This document shows, one piece after another, positions 1 to 11,384 of a stretch of DNA of 64,000 bases. A program made the translations under genes and the position numbers. This stretch comes from Heliocidaris erythrogramma (Eukaryota > Echinodermata > Echinoidea > Camarodonta > Echinometridae), in contig CM046870.1 of the NCBI GenBank assembly GCA_025617745.1, forward strand, positions 6,573,618-6,637,617, read 5' to 3'. Numbering within the stretch: the first letter of the stretch is position 1; every line of letters begins with the position of its first letter. Below the pieces are notes generated by a model. That model was given only the letters and a program-made list of their open reading frames with translations. It had not been told where the DNA came from and made no database searches.

Positions 1-216
1 TCCAAAGATACATGAATGGATACTGCCAGACATTTTAAGTGGTGGGCGGTGCCCGCCAGACGCCCCCAAAGGGGGTCCAAAAATGAGCTAGATTAGCTGG
101 AAAGGAAACCCTAAGGAACCAATGGAATATTGTTCGGCAGAGTCCAAATATACACAAATGATTACTGCCAGACATTTTAAGTGGTGGGGAGTGCCTGCCA
201 GACGCCCCTAAAGTAG

Positions 217-225
<9 letters not shown>
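1..225 (-). repeat. Left copy of the ~290-bp (2 x ~145 bp) tandem repeat, inverted
   Basis: This stretch is the reverse complement of the array at 10420-11345. Shared words include GACGCCCC, CCACCACTTAAAA and GTCTGGCAG read on the minus strand. The window begins inside the repeat, so its outer limit is unknown. It is followed directly by a poly-C tract. With the right-hand array it brackets the gene at 1418-7622 symmetrically. Confidence 0.85.

Positions 226-248
<23 letters not shown>
217..248. repeat. Poly-C tract (32 C)
   Basis: An uninterrupted run of about 32 C follows the left repeat copy. It is one of many long C or G homopolymers in this window. Exact length is likely to be unreliable in any assembly. 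Confidence 0.95.
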
Positions 249-251
<3 letters not shown>

Positions 252-1417
252 CCACTTAGACATTGAGCAAGATCAATAACAAAGCAAAGCAAATAAAACG
301 ATATTAATATGCTTGTCCAGAATTCTATAACCAGGTAAATTATACTGCCATACCAGTTAGTCTGTCATTGGGAAACTCAAAATATTATTTTCATGATGAA
401 AGCACCAAGAAAATGTTTTTATCAATGAGAGAACTAGTAAAATAACATGGATCAATAGGATCAAAACCAATTTTATACTTTATTTGCAAGAGCACAAGCG
501 CCAGCTTTTGTCAAATTTGGACCAGTAGCTCTAGATCTACACAGATTTCAGATCTACAGTAGATCGTTATTCAGTGTCTGATGCCAGTTTGTGATTGTTT
601 TCTGCCAATGGACAGATGAGTTCTACCACAGCATCAGCATAAGACTTTGGTTTATGGCTGACACTGTGTAAGTTATCAACTTCATATCTATTTGCTCAGG
701 TAAAAAATTATGATTCAGAAGCTCATGGCGTCATGCTTTGTGTTTGATACTAGTATTACTATATTACAGTCCCATGTATCAAGTTTTGTGTAGGTGCATG
801 TTTACTCATTGTATTATCCTACAAACATGAAATGTATAACTTGTTTAGAAAAAGAAAGAAAACAAATAACAATAAAAACTTCTAATTTGTAAACAAATCT
901 TTCGGCATATTACTCCGAAAATGAAAAACTTCGAAAATGAAATTTGGTATGAAGTTTGGTCGACATTCTCCTGTGATAATTTTGAGGACTTGTCTTTGTA
1001 GGTTATCAAATAAGTTTGCCTTTTAAATTGGGGCCAAGATAATGCCATGGCATTGACACACTTCGACATTTTTAAGACTTACGTTAGTAAATTGGTGACT
1101 TATTAATTAATTTTATTTCTAGACTCAAGTGTCTAGCAAAGCTTGATTCTCGAATGTAGAGTCCTGGCCTATTAAATTGAGAGTTTTCACGGTTAGGGAA
1201 CCATGGTTTAGATCAAATTGTGACTTAAATCAAGACTGTTCTGCTTCAACATAATTACATGTATATACCAAATAAGCATAGGCGCACTATTTGAAATGAT
1301 TTTACATTTCTCTTCCTGACTGTACATTTCTTATACAGACGGTATTTAGTTTCCCATATAATCTGATTGTACTTTTTATGTATAATTCCAGATTGACTTG
1401 AACCATTAGCCAGAAAG
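249..1417. other. Upstream region of the transposase-like gene, no gene recognised
   Basis: No coding region was recognised. Around 880-945 there are short words of the TTCCGAAAATGAAA type, related to the arrays at 32060 and 37030. A possible splice acceptor (TTCCAG, ending at 1391) lies 26 bases before the ATG at 1418, so a noncoding 5' exon further upstream is possible but not shown. Confidence 0.4.
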
Positions 1418-1510
1418 ATGGACCCGGGAGAAGGAGTTGATACTGAAGAACAGCCTGCAGGACTCTCAGGCCAATGCTCAAATAGTTCTTCCCTTGTTGA
1501 GGATGAAAGG
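1418..1510 (+). CDS. Exon 1 of the transposase-like gene
   Basis: The ATG at 1418 opens 31 codons (MDPGEGVDTEEQPAGLSG...VEDER) and ends at a strong donor, AGG|GTAAGT, in phase 0. The matching acceptor is TTCTTGCAG ending at 4091, and the body exon begins there in phase 0, giving VEDER|GTSGSVP. The peptide is acidic and serine-rich with no recognised domain. Joining to 4092 is inferred from matching phases and good splice signals; I cannot see a transcript. If right, the gene has a 2.58-kb intron, unusual for a simple transposase but seen in some animal DNA transposons and in domesticated genes. Confidence 0.6.
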
Positions 1511-4091
1511 GTAAGTGTTTGGAAAAGCTCTTTTTCATCTATATTAACACGTTTTAAAATTGAGATGAGTTTAAAGCATTGTTTTCCCCACATTTTATTA
1601 AATCAACAAAATCAAGGTACAGCATGTATAACAATTATTAATGAGGAAAATTATGAACAAAATCAAACATGAATAAAAAAAAACACGCCCAGAATATTGC
1701 ATATAATGGTAATATGTACAGCTTACCCACCCTGTCAGAGGAAATGTTTTATTATACTAATAACATCCCAAAATTAATTATCTCCCTCTGTCAGAGGACA
1801 GTGGAAAAAGACCTGAGGCCCGTTGTTAAAATTGAAATTTATAGGAAAAATAACCCTTACATTTATATTATTCCATCATATAATAGTATTTTTAAGCATT
1901 TCGGACATAAAACATGCAATAAAAAAATGTGTGCTTGGAATTTATGAATACCGAATTTTACCATATTTTGTTTCCTAAATCGGCAACTTGAAAGTGCATT
2001 TTTGTGTGACGTCACGGGTTGCAACTCGATGGGTCGCTGACGTGTGAGATGAGAGAAGAATCCCGCATTCGCCCATACTATTATTCAAAATATTTCAATC
2101 GTATGACCAAAATCTTACATATAAATGTCCTCTATCATCCCGGAATATATTATCCCATCATCATTCTTTTTTTCTTGTTATCTGGACATTTTTGGAAGGG
2201 TGATTGGAAAGAATTATTCACTGTTTTGTCTTCCATTTTGGCCATTTGGAAATTCTACCTATTTCTACACGAATTTCATGCCGATGGCGAGGTTGAAGCT
2301 CCCTTGTTGATTTTGACTGTACAGTTCTTATCTGTTTATAATAGCTAACTTTAACCTAGAAATCAAGTCTAGATCTAAAATTCAACTGTGTAGATATCTA
2401 GACAGAACTAGTCCGGTGGCGGATCTAGCCAGATTAGACGCAATTCATTCTAGGGGCGCGCTTTGTTTGTGCCCAATGGAGCGCCCCTAGAATATATTGT
2501 GTCTTACCAGGTTAGATCCGCCACTGCTAGTCTAGTCCAGATCTAACGTTTATAGATATAGTCTAACGTTATAATGTAGAGCTATGAGTGATCTAAACTA
2601 AATGCGTTCTGACTTTTCCAGTACATTTTTCCACTCCTATTTTCCCATCCGCTGGTCTCGATGGCCCTCCATCTTCATCCATGATTTAACTCCGATTATC
2701 CATTGGGGCGACAAACAACAACAAATATAAAAGGAGGGAGTAATCAGTAATGCGGTCACCGCCTAGCTCTAACCGATATACTCGCGGATGGATCACAGTG
2801 ACCACACTGATCGCGAGTGCAAAATAATCTTCATATATTGGGAAAACCGAGTGAAAAACACTCTCTATAAGTATGAAATTTGTTCAAAATTATGTTCAAA
2901 TGAATTTAAAGTGTTTGTTTTTGGAGTCTATATAAAGACAGTTTCGTTAGTTTTGCCCCTCCAAACCTAATTTTCATTCCCTTACAGCTTCCGTTATACA
3001 TAGAGTCGGTATTTCCCAATTTGAACCCTCCCCTTTTTCATTTCTTTTTTCATGTTTATTTCAATAATTCAAAATTTTTAAAATCATAATTTAAGTACAA
3101 AGGTTTAATTAGAAGCGGGCTTAGTTATTTTGACATGTTATTGTGGTTAAATGCGGTCAGAAGATGATGGTTTGTTGACCGTTGAGTGTCGTTTTATTAC
3201 ACTGTGCATAGGATAGCTCCAGACGTGCGACTCATCCTCCAACCCGTGACGTCACTCGAAAAGGCCGTTTTTTGTAGCGATTGTATACTTCAGGGCCTGT
3301 TCACTAGGTGATTTTTTATCCCCGATATATATTTTAAAGAAGAGGGATATCATTTGAAATGCATCCCATCTTTTTTTTCTTTTTTTTTGCCTCAGAGGAT
3401 TTATTTTACATTCAAAATTTACAACTCAATATAACACTGATACATAAACGTAACAAAATTGAAATCGACTAACATATATCAATGTTACATTTTCCAATAA
3501 ACTTCAACAAATCCTACTGGAAAAGCATCTTTTCTATTCATTTAATTTACAGAAATTACATACAAAAATATATTTCAGATATGAGAATGCAAACGTTTCA
3601 TTACTTTTCATCCAAAATCTATGTGTCAAGTTTACTCTGATATATTTTGATATGAGGGACATGCTGTTACCTACAGGAGCAAAAGAATAAATGTAAATAA
3701 AGAAAAGTAACACATTTAATGAACGGTATGTATTTAAATTTGTGCGGTAATGACATCACCAAATTCCCCATTTGAATATTCATACAGATTGGTTAAGAAA
3801 TGTTTTCATAAAAGATTGAAATTAAGTTCCTTCTTTTTCTAATCCAAGAAAACAAAACTGCAGTCCTCTAAAGTCATCATTTTTCTATATATATATTTTA
3901 AAGTTAAGGAAGCTCTAAATTTGATTACTTCAGTTACAAATTACTTAAAGATAAAAATATTTTCAATTTGGCCTAATAAGTATTTGGTTATGTAAATCAT
4001 AGTTTAAATTACTCTACTTCCCAACAAGTTAACATGTTAATGCATATATCTAAATTCTATAATCAACATCTCCACTTTATTATTCTTGCAG
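1511..4091 (+). other. Intron of the transposase-like gene, repeat-bearing
   Basis: The intron is inferred from donor and acceptor signals. It carries a fold-back MITE (2416-2524). It also has a 16-bp perfect inverted repeat, GTGACGTCACGGGTTG at 2006-2021 and its complement at 3240-3255, which may mark the inner ends of a decayed 1.25-kb element. The rest is AT-rich without a recognised gene. Confidence 0.5.
2416..2524. mobile_element. Short fold-back MITE
   Basis: The ends GTGGCGGATCTAGCC and GGTTAGATCCGCCAC are near-perfect inverted repeats. An internal pair, TTCTAGGGGCGC and GCGCCCCTAGAA, makes the whole ~109 bp a long hairpin. It is flanked by similar CTAGTC words, a possible target duplication. 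It lies inside the putative intron. Its GGCGGATC end resembles the GGCGGATCCAGG family seen at 27168, 39112 and 57902. Confidence 0.7.
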
Positions 4092-7000
4092 GGTACCTCG
4101 GGATCTGTTCCAAGCTGCTACATATGCAACAAGTGTACAGAGGAGAAAAACAAGCTATTACAATTCTGCCCAAAGACATGGGCAACAGTAAAACGAGCTG
4201 CAAGTCAGCGTAAACTTTTGAAATCTGACAAATACTTTGAAGCCACACACAAGATTTTGGAAACTACTAGTCAAGACTACGACTGTTTCTATCATAGTGC
4301 TTGTCACAGGCAATTCACGGCCGTGAAAAGGTCAAAAGACGAGCACCAATCACATGAAGAACAAACTGCTAAACGCCAATGCATCAAAACAAGGCGCTGC
4401 AGCGTTATTCTTAAGTCTGATCAACAAGGTTTGCTGAAAGGAACATGCATATTTTGCGGCAAGAGCCGTAAAAAGAAGTTTGGACGAGAAGAGCCTAGGT
4501 TGAAGATTGCGACAGTTGGCGGCTGCGAAACAATATCTGATCGGGTCAGAAAATCAAACAATGAACGAATCAAAAGTCTCATTCGAAGCGGAGTTGACCT
4601 CATAGCAAAGGAGGCAGAATACCATAAGTCATGCCGAGTTGCATTCCTAAAAGAGACTGAGGATCGATGTCCCTCTGAAAGTGGTTTGAATGTTTCATCT
4701 CACAGGAAAGCCTTTGCCACTACCATTTCTCACATCAATGATGAAGTCATTGGGAGAAAGCATACCATGTTTGGTTCCGAGTTATTTGACATGTACAAGA
4801 AAGAGTACATCGGTATTGGTGGAGAGGAGACCAATATCCGCTCCTACAAAACCCAGAATTTCCTACGGAAGATTAAAGAACATTTCAGTGACAACATCGA
4901 GATAGCTCTGGCAGACCAACGAAGAGGCAATTTCATCTACAATACCGTTTTCTCTGAAGAGGAAGCAAGGGCTCGTCTTGAGCAAGATTCCATGAGATAC
5001 GAAGAGGATAGGAAATTGAAATGGGCTGCCCTACATCTCAGGTCTGAAATCTTGAAGGTTCCAAAGACAAATACACCTGCACCTGTCACAGTCCAAAACC
5101 TGAAGCAGTGTGCTGCAGAGATACCATCACAGGTAGATTTGTTTTTTAGAACTCTACTTTCTGGTATGGCACCGAGTTGCGGAGCACAGAAAGAAATGGT
5201 TGACCGAAAGGTGTGTACCATGTCATCGGATGCAATATACAACGTGACACGAGGTTCCACAAGACCTTGGAAAAACACAGTGCTTGGTCTAGGCTTGTCA
5301 TCACTTACAGGATCCAAGATAGCCCTGCAGGTTCTGAACAGATCTGGACATTGCATAAGCTACACTGAAACCAAAGGACTTGAGACTGAATTTGCCTATG
5401 CCGTTGCGGATGACGAACGTGACGCTCCAGATGGCATTAACCTTCAACCGAACTTGGCAACAGCAACTGTCTGGGATAACAATGATGCAAACGTGGAAAC
5501 CCTGGATGGAAAGGATACCTTCCATGCAACAGTTGGTCACACATACCAGAACAAGACAGAAGATGACCAGCATGGTGCAATCAAAGTATCAGCTTTTCGT
5601 GAGCAAAAGAATCGACGTAAATTTGTTGGAAATGAACAAGAGATACCACAATTTAGGAAGTCTCTCAATCGGGCAAAGTTCATCAGCACTGATGCGACAA
5701 CAAAATGCACAAGAGTACTTGAATCAACATCCCAGTCACGCGATGTCTCCGAAGATATTCAAAGATTGTTGCCTGAATTGACAGCAGTGACTGATGGAGC
5801 ACCACAAAATGAGCCTCCGGTCCCCACAACAGAATTAGATATAGGACCTTCCCCAGTACCTATCAAAGATACAAGCATGGCATCTCATTGAAAGCATCCA
5901 CGTCTGGACCATCGAGATCATCGATCATTGATCTACATGCCTGTACAAGGCTAGGCGTCCTTGACCTATATTGGTTCTTGAAGCTGCATGACGGAACATG
6001 TGGCACTCCACTTCACGCAGGGTTTATGAGCAAGTACATCAAGGATCCTTTGCCACTGCAGCGAATTTGTTACATGAACCCAATATCAGATCGCCTACAA
6101 ACAACCATGTGGTGAGAGAAACAATGGTCAGATCCCTGAACGTCGCCAAGGAAACGGGCCAAAAATATGCAGTTGTAACATATGACCTAGCAGTCGCACT
6201 GAAAGCTTATTCCATCCAAACGCTCGAGGCCCCATTGTTCGACAAACTGCTCATCATGCTTGGGAACTTTCACATAGAGCTTGCGTTTTATGGAGCCATC
6301 GGTACTTTCATAAATGAAAGTGGAATAGAATTCATCTTGACGGAGTCTGAAGTACTGGCAGAAGGATCTACGGTCGGATTTGTAAAGGGCAAGTTCTACA
6401 ACAGATGTACGCGAATCCATGAGCTTCTAGCGAACGTCCTGGAAAAGAAGTTGTATAACAAATTTCTTTGTGGTGTGAGCAAGGAAGACAGGAATTTATT
6501 CCAAGAAGTGATGTCAACCATGCCCGAGGATCCAGATCGAGTTGAAGAACATCTATCAGACCCTGTGGTCACACATCACCTACAGATGTACGATGATTAC
6601 TTCAAAGCTGTTCTTGACGGAAGTCTCGGAGAAACAGCTCAATTCTGGACAATTTACATATTCCTGATCAATCGCCTCCACAGAGAAGTTCAGAGATGCA
6701 TCAAGACCAACGATGTTGATGGTTACACACATGTGTTTCCATTATTGCTGGCTGTGTTCTTTGCCTCAACAGACCTAACTACGCCAGATGGGGAACACTA
6801 TTCCTACACAAGCTGAAGGACTCCAACTCGGTGTTCCATGAGATTCTCAAGAAGGGTGCCTTTACAATCAGAAGAACAGGAAAGAACTATAGCAGATCTG
6901 CCGTAGACCTTTCTTTGGAGCAGACGGTCAATCGTGATGCCACTTCGAGGATGAAGGGAATTGTATCATTCCGAAATTCAGAGAATGCAGTGCAAAGATG

Positions 7001-7622
7001 GGCACTTGGAATGACCCAGCGCGCGATGGCTGTCACCGAACTCAGAACGCTTGTTGGTCTGGACGTTAGTGAAACTGCATCTGCCCAATCTCGTCCATCC
7101 AGGATCCGAAGGGACCAGAAGCACATGGCAACATTGAGTGCCAAACTTGACGAAACATGCGATCCATTTTCAGATAATGCCCCGACTGCACTTGTAAATC
7201 TAGCTACCGGTCGAGCAGCTTCAAAGGAGACCACGACCTATCTTCTTGAAACTATGCAAAGGGGACAGGATGGGAGAGACAAATTCAGAGATGAATGCAA
7301 GGACAGCGATCGCTTTCTCAAACCTGTGAGACGGATAAGTGTCAAAAACTTTGCTGCTCAAAACCTAAAGAAGAAAACCAGGCTCCCATCCTCACAGAAA
7401 GCCAGAACAAACGCAGAGAGTCTTCGGGATATGTTCATTCGAATTATCATAGTCATTGCTCAGCTATTCAAGTGTGATGAAGAGACACTGGAAGAGACAC
7501 CCGATGAAGAGACACTCAAAGAGACACTCGATGAAGAGACACTCGAAACCGAAGGCGACACCCTAGATCCGTCTTCAGATGAAGCTTGGAGTGAGGTTGA
7601 CTCTGACATAGCAGACAATTAA
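4092..7622 (+). pseudogene. Transposase-like protein of an uncharacterised invertebrate family, main exon, with three frame switches
   Basis: The exon encodes about 1,170 residues in four successive frame segments. The first (to about 5880) starts with two zinc-binding-like modules: CYICNK...YHSACHRQF and CIFCGK...YHKSCRVAF, each C-x2-C...Y-H-x2-C. Then follow LGLGLSSLTGSK, GHCISYTE, VWDNNDANVETLDGKDTFHA, and after the first switches TYDLAVALKA, LGNFHIELAFYGAIG, ESGIEF, GKFYNRCTRIH, NYARWGTLF, GAFTIRR and VDLSLEQTVN. An acidic repeat (DEETLEET) forms the C terminus. I know this motif set from many unnamed invertebrate proteins; the spacing of WDNND, TYDLA and LEQTVN suggests an RNase-H-like DDE nuclease, which is inference. 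Frame changes occur near 5880, 6088 and 6776, where motifs run on in a new frame. Otherwise the frames are open, so this is a very young pseudogene or carries assembly indels. A polyadenylation signal lies at 8048. Confidence 0.75.
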
Positions 7623-8047
7623 GTGGATTTTTTCAGCATTCCACAATGAAACAAAGAGAAAGTTCATCTGGGAGTGATATCCATTTTGGCTGCCATTCAT
7701 GGTTATACAATTGCTACAGTAGGTTTTAGATAATTTGGACACGGGAGAAATATTTTCTAATAGCTTTTGGCCTTATCAGGTAGTGTATCCCAATCAATAT
7801 TGTTCAAGAATTCAGCAAAACAGTTTTCTGTTTCATGCAAGTCAGACAGATATCATGCAAATCACATCTTCAGATCCTCCAAGTTCTTTAAAATGATAAC
7901 ATATATCCCTTGGGAGTGCCAAAATTAATTTGCGACAGTGCCCTCGGGCTCTTTTGTTGTTGATGTAGGATTGTCATATGAGAAATACTTTTCATATCGT
8001 TATTGCTTTATATATTGTCATGGCAATGTGATTTCCTTTGCATTTTC

Positions 8048-8053
8048 AATAAA
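8048..8053 (+). promoter_or_regulatory. Polyadenylation signal AATAAA
   Basis: AATAAA lies 426 bases after the stop at 7622, in otherwise AT-rich 3' flank, and before the tandem repeat begins. It is the first canonical signal after the stop, so it is the likely 3' end of the transposase-like gene. Confidence 0.5.
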
Positions 8054-8392
8054 CATATGGACATATATGCAAAATATAAGGCGTATGGTTTGAGTCCAAG
8101 TGGTTGCCACATATTGTGTCCGTCACATTTGACCTGAAAATTTATCAAGAGTTTAATATTTGTTACATTTCTCATGGGTCTAGTACCACTAATAGACTTT
8201 CAAAATAATGATGTATTTTGAAACTATATCAAAACAGATATTTGATTGAAAGCACACATAATATGTCACTGAAAGTAATTATAAGGTAACATGTAAAGAT
8301 TACTCCAGGACGTGTACACAGTTTAACATATATAGAAAACAAGCTGCTGAAAACTGCTCAGCCGATAATAGAGAGCCAGTGGAGTCAAATTG

Positions 8393-8486
8393 AGTCAAAA
8401 GGGGCCTGAGCTTTCGATGAAATGGTAGTCAATTTGCCTCTTGAAGAAGATCCTGCTAGGATCGAAAGCTCAGGCCCCTTTTGACT
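8393..8486. repeat. Hairpin with 26-bp perfect arms, hammerhead-like core
   Basis: Arms 8393-8418 and 8461-8486 are exact complements (AGTCAAAAGGGGCCTGAGC...). Between them is TTGAAGA, a small stem GATCC-TGCTA-GGATC, then GAAA. This order resembles a hammerhead ribozyme core (CTGANGA, stem II, GAAA), but the first C is T and I see no good stem I. Such motifs are known in Penelope-like elements and retrozymes; that origin is inference. Confidence 0.6.
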
Positions 8487-9779
8487 TAGTTAAACATATG
8501 TAAAACATGACGTTGTGGGATACATGAAATTGTAGTAAAGACATTTCCAATATAGTGTGTCAGTCAGTTTACTTAAGACTTTGTGAAAGAAAGTTATTTC
8601 ATCACCAAGTCGAGTGATACATGAAAAGTCGTTCAGACATTTTCAAGATACATAATGTAGCATTCGGTTAGTACTTTGTAATGTTAAACAGTTGTGTCTG
8701 TTTTATGTATCATGTCAGTATAAGGGTTATATATGGTTTGAGTCCAAATGGCTGTCACATATTTGTCAAGAGTTTAATATTTGTTACATTTTGTGTTGGT
8801 CTAATACCACCGAGAGACTTTCAAAATAATGATTTATTTTAAAAACTATCAAAAGGGATATTTTATTGAAAGCACATCATAGTGTATTATGTCGCTGGAT
8901 TCTGGATGCCCATAAAGTAGTTACAAGGTAATATTACTCCATTACATGTACAAAGGTTATGACAAATTTGAGAATGTAGTTATTTCATTACAAAATTGTG
9001 GGATACATGAAATTGTAGTGAAGATATTTTCAAGATAGTGTGCCAGTCGGCATACTTGTGACTTTGTGAAAGACAGTAATTTCATCACCAAGTTGTGTGA
9101 TACATGGAATCGATGTGAAGATATTTTCAAGCTAGTTTGCCAGTTAGCATAGTATTACAACTTTGGAAAGTCAGTTACTTCATCACCAAGTTGAGTGTTA
9201 AATGAAATATCATTAAGACATTTTCAAGATAGCATTCGATTAGTACTATATAATGTAACAAAATAATGTCTGATATTTCATGTCATGAGTAAAAGGTTTA
9301 TGGTTTGAGTCGAAGGGGTTGCCACATATTGTGTCCGCCGAATTTGACCAGAACATTTGTCAGTAGTTTAATATTTGTTACATTTCGCATGGGTCTATCA
9401 ACACTGAGAAACTTTCAAAATAATGATGTATTTTGGAACTATCAAAACAGATATTTGAATGAATGCACACGTAATATTTCACTGTATTCTGTACATGCCC
9501 CGAAAGTACTTATAAGGTAAGTGTGAAAATTACTCCTGGAAGTGTACATAGTTTAACATATGTAAAACATTAAATTTAGTTATTTCATCAGGCAGTTGAA
9601 ACTGTAGTAAAGGCATTTTCAAGATAGTGTGCTAGTCACCATACTTTAAGACTTAGGTGAAAGACAGTTATTTCATCACCAAGCTGTGTGATACATGGAA
9701 TCGTTGTGAGGACATTTTCAAAATGTGCTAGTTAGCAAAGTTACAATTTTGGAAAGACAGTACTGTTATTTCATTACTA

Positions 9780-10032
9780 AAGCCCTTTTCACAATTGTTG
9801 CACGACCACTTTGGGTCCGCTTGCGACCTATTTTTCCGGCGGTCGCACGTCCGATCGCTTGCTGTCGCACGACCAGTCGCAACCGTTGTGGTGGTCGCAT
9901 CTGAGCTTCCAACATGCATTTGTATACGGTCCTGCGATCAGTCGCGCAACGGTCGCATCGAATTGCCCAGTCGTACGACCGATTTTAGTCAAGTGGTCGC
10001 ATGTGGTCGTGCAACAATTGTGAAGGGGGCTT
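9780..10032. mobile_element. MITE of 253 bp with ~26-bp TIRs
   Basis: The ends AAGCCCTTTTCACAATTGTT and its near-complement AACAATTGTGAAGGGGGCTT face each other, followed inward by GCACGACCA and TGGTCGTGC. TA flanks both sides, a TA target duplication typical of Tc1/mariner-related MITEs. The interior has many GGTCGCA/TGCGACC words. It is inserted in copy 3 of the 600-bp repeat. Confidence 0.85.
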
Positions 10033-10419
10033 TAGTTGTGTGATACGTGAAATATGGTTGAGACATTTTCAAGATAGCGTTCGCTTGGTACTTACTATGT
10101 AATGTTTAAAATATGGTGTAAGTTTGATGTATCATGTCGTGAGTTTGTAGTAAAACAAACATGAATGCTTGATCACAGTCGTTTTTCTCCACTATACATA
10201 AAAGCCGCGGCCACGGCATGCGAAGTATTAAATTCAGAGTTCCTGCGATTTTTACTTGTCATTCCTAAAGGGAGACTGTTCTTTAATATATCAATTACAA
10301 CAACTGCTGTACAGTATATATAAATGTAAGTTGTTTTTTTTTTCAAAGATCTTCGTGAGGATTTTTTTTTAAATCATTGTAATATGTGTGAAATTAATAT
10401 TACATGTATATCCGTTTAC

Positions 10420-11345
10420 ATGGGGACTATGGTAAATCTTTTCATACGGGTTTCATAGGGTTTCCTTTCGAGCTAATTTAGCTTATTTTTGGACCCCCTT
10501 TGGGGGCGTCTGGCGGGCACCGCCCACCACTTAAAATGTCTGGCAGTATCCATTCATGTATCTTGGGACTATAGCGCATCTTTTCATATGGGTTTCATAG
10601 GGTTTCCTTTGCAGCTAATCTAGCTCATTATTTTGGGGTGCGGTACTTTAGGGGCGTCTGGCAGGCACTCCCCACCACTTAAAACGTCTGGCAGTGATCA
10701 TTTGTGTATATTTGGACTCTGCCGAACAATATCCCATTGGTTCCTTAGGGTTTCCTTTCCAGCTAATCTAGCTCATTTTTGGACCCCCTTTGGGGGCGTC
10801 TGGCGGGCACCGCCCACCACTTAAAATGTCTGGCAGTATCCATTCATGTATCTTGGGACTATAGCGCATCTTTTCATATGGGTTTCATAGGGTTTCCTTT
10901 GCAGCTAATCTAGCTCATTATTTTGGGGTGGGGTACTTTAGGGGCGTCTGGCAGGCACTCCCCACCACTTAAAACGTCTGGCAGTGATCATTTGTGTATA
11001 TTTGGACTCTGCCGAACAATATCCCATGGGTTCCTTAGGGTTTCCTTTCCAGCTAATCTAGCTCATTTTTGGACCCCCTTTGGGGCGTCTGGCGGGCACC
11101 GCCCACCACTTAAAATGTCTGGCAGTATCCATTCATGTATCTTGGGACAATGGCGCATCTTTTCATATGGGTTCCATAGGGTTTCCTTTCCAGCTAATCT
11201 AGCTAATTTTTTTGACCACTTTGACCACTCCCCCTGGCCACACCCACCACAGGGAACATGCCAGACGACCGTTTCATTATATGGGAATATGTACTCTATA
11301 TACCCATACACATGAAAATTGGTTTCCTTTCCAGCTAGGTTGACC
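10420..11345 (+). repeat. Right tandem array, ~290-bp unit made of two ~145-bp halves
   Basis: About three units follow one another at 290-bp spacing. Each half carries TAGGGTTTCCTTTC, CAGCTAATCTAGCTCATT, GGGGCGTCTGGC and CCACCACTTAAAA. The two halves differ in fixed ways (CATTCATGTATCTTGGGAC against TTTGTGTATATTTGGACTC). Open frames here are repeat artefacts. The array decays after 11200. It is the inverted partner of 1-225. Confidence 0.9.
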
Positions 11346-11384
11346 CCCCTGGCACCTGCTCTATAAGGCAGTTATAACCGGGTC

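Larger units (their letters stand above)
8085..10145 (+). repeat. About 600-bp repeat, three diverged tandem copies
   Basis: Copies start near 8085, 8720 and 9300 with the shared words TATGGTTTGAGTC and GTTTAATATTTGTTACATTT, followed by ACTTTCAAAATAATGAT. Each copy also holds smaller sub-repeats such as TCATCACCAAG and GACATTTTCAAGATAG. Copy 1 is interrupted by the hairpin at 8393 and copy 3 by the MITE at 9780. No coding region was seen. The array sits directly 3' of the transposase-like gene. Confidence 0.8.

Noticed and set aside
2019-2348. 109-codon frame in the transposase gene intron
   Set aside because: Hydrophobic, AT-driven peptide with no recognised domain; it lies within a candidate decayed element.
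10633-11315. Open frames with SGRHSPPLK-type peptide repeats
   Set aside because: They are products of the 145/290-bp tandem repeat being read in frame and occur again on the opposite strand at 35-292.
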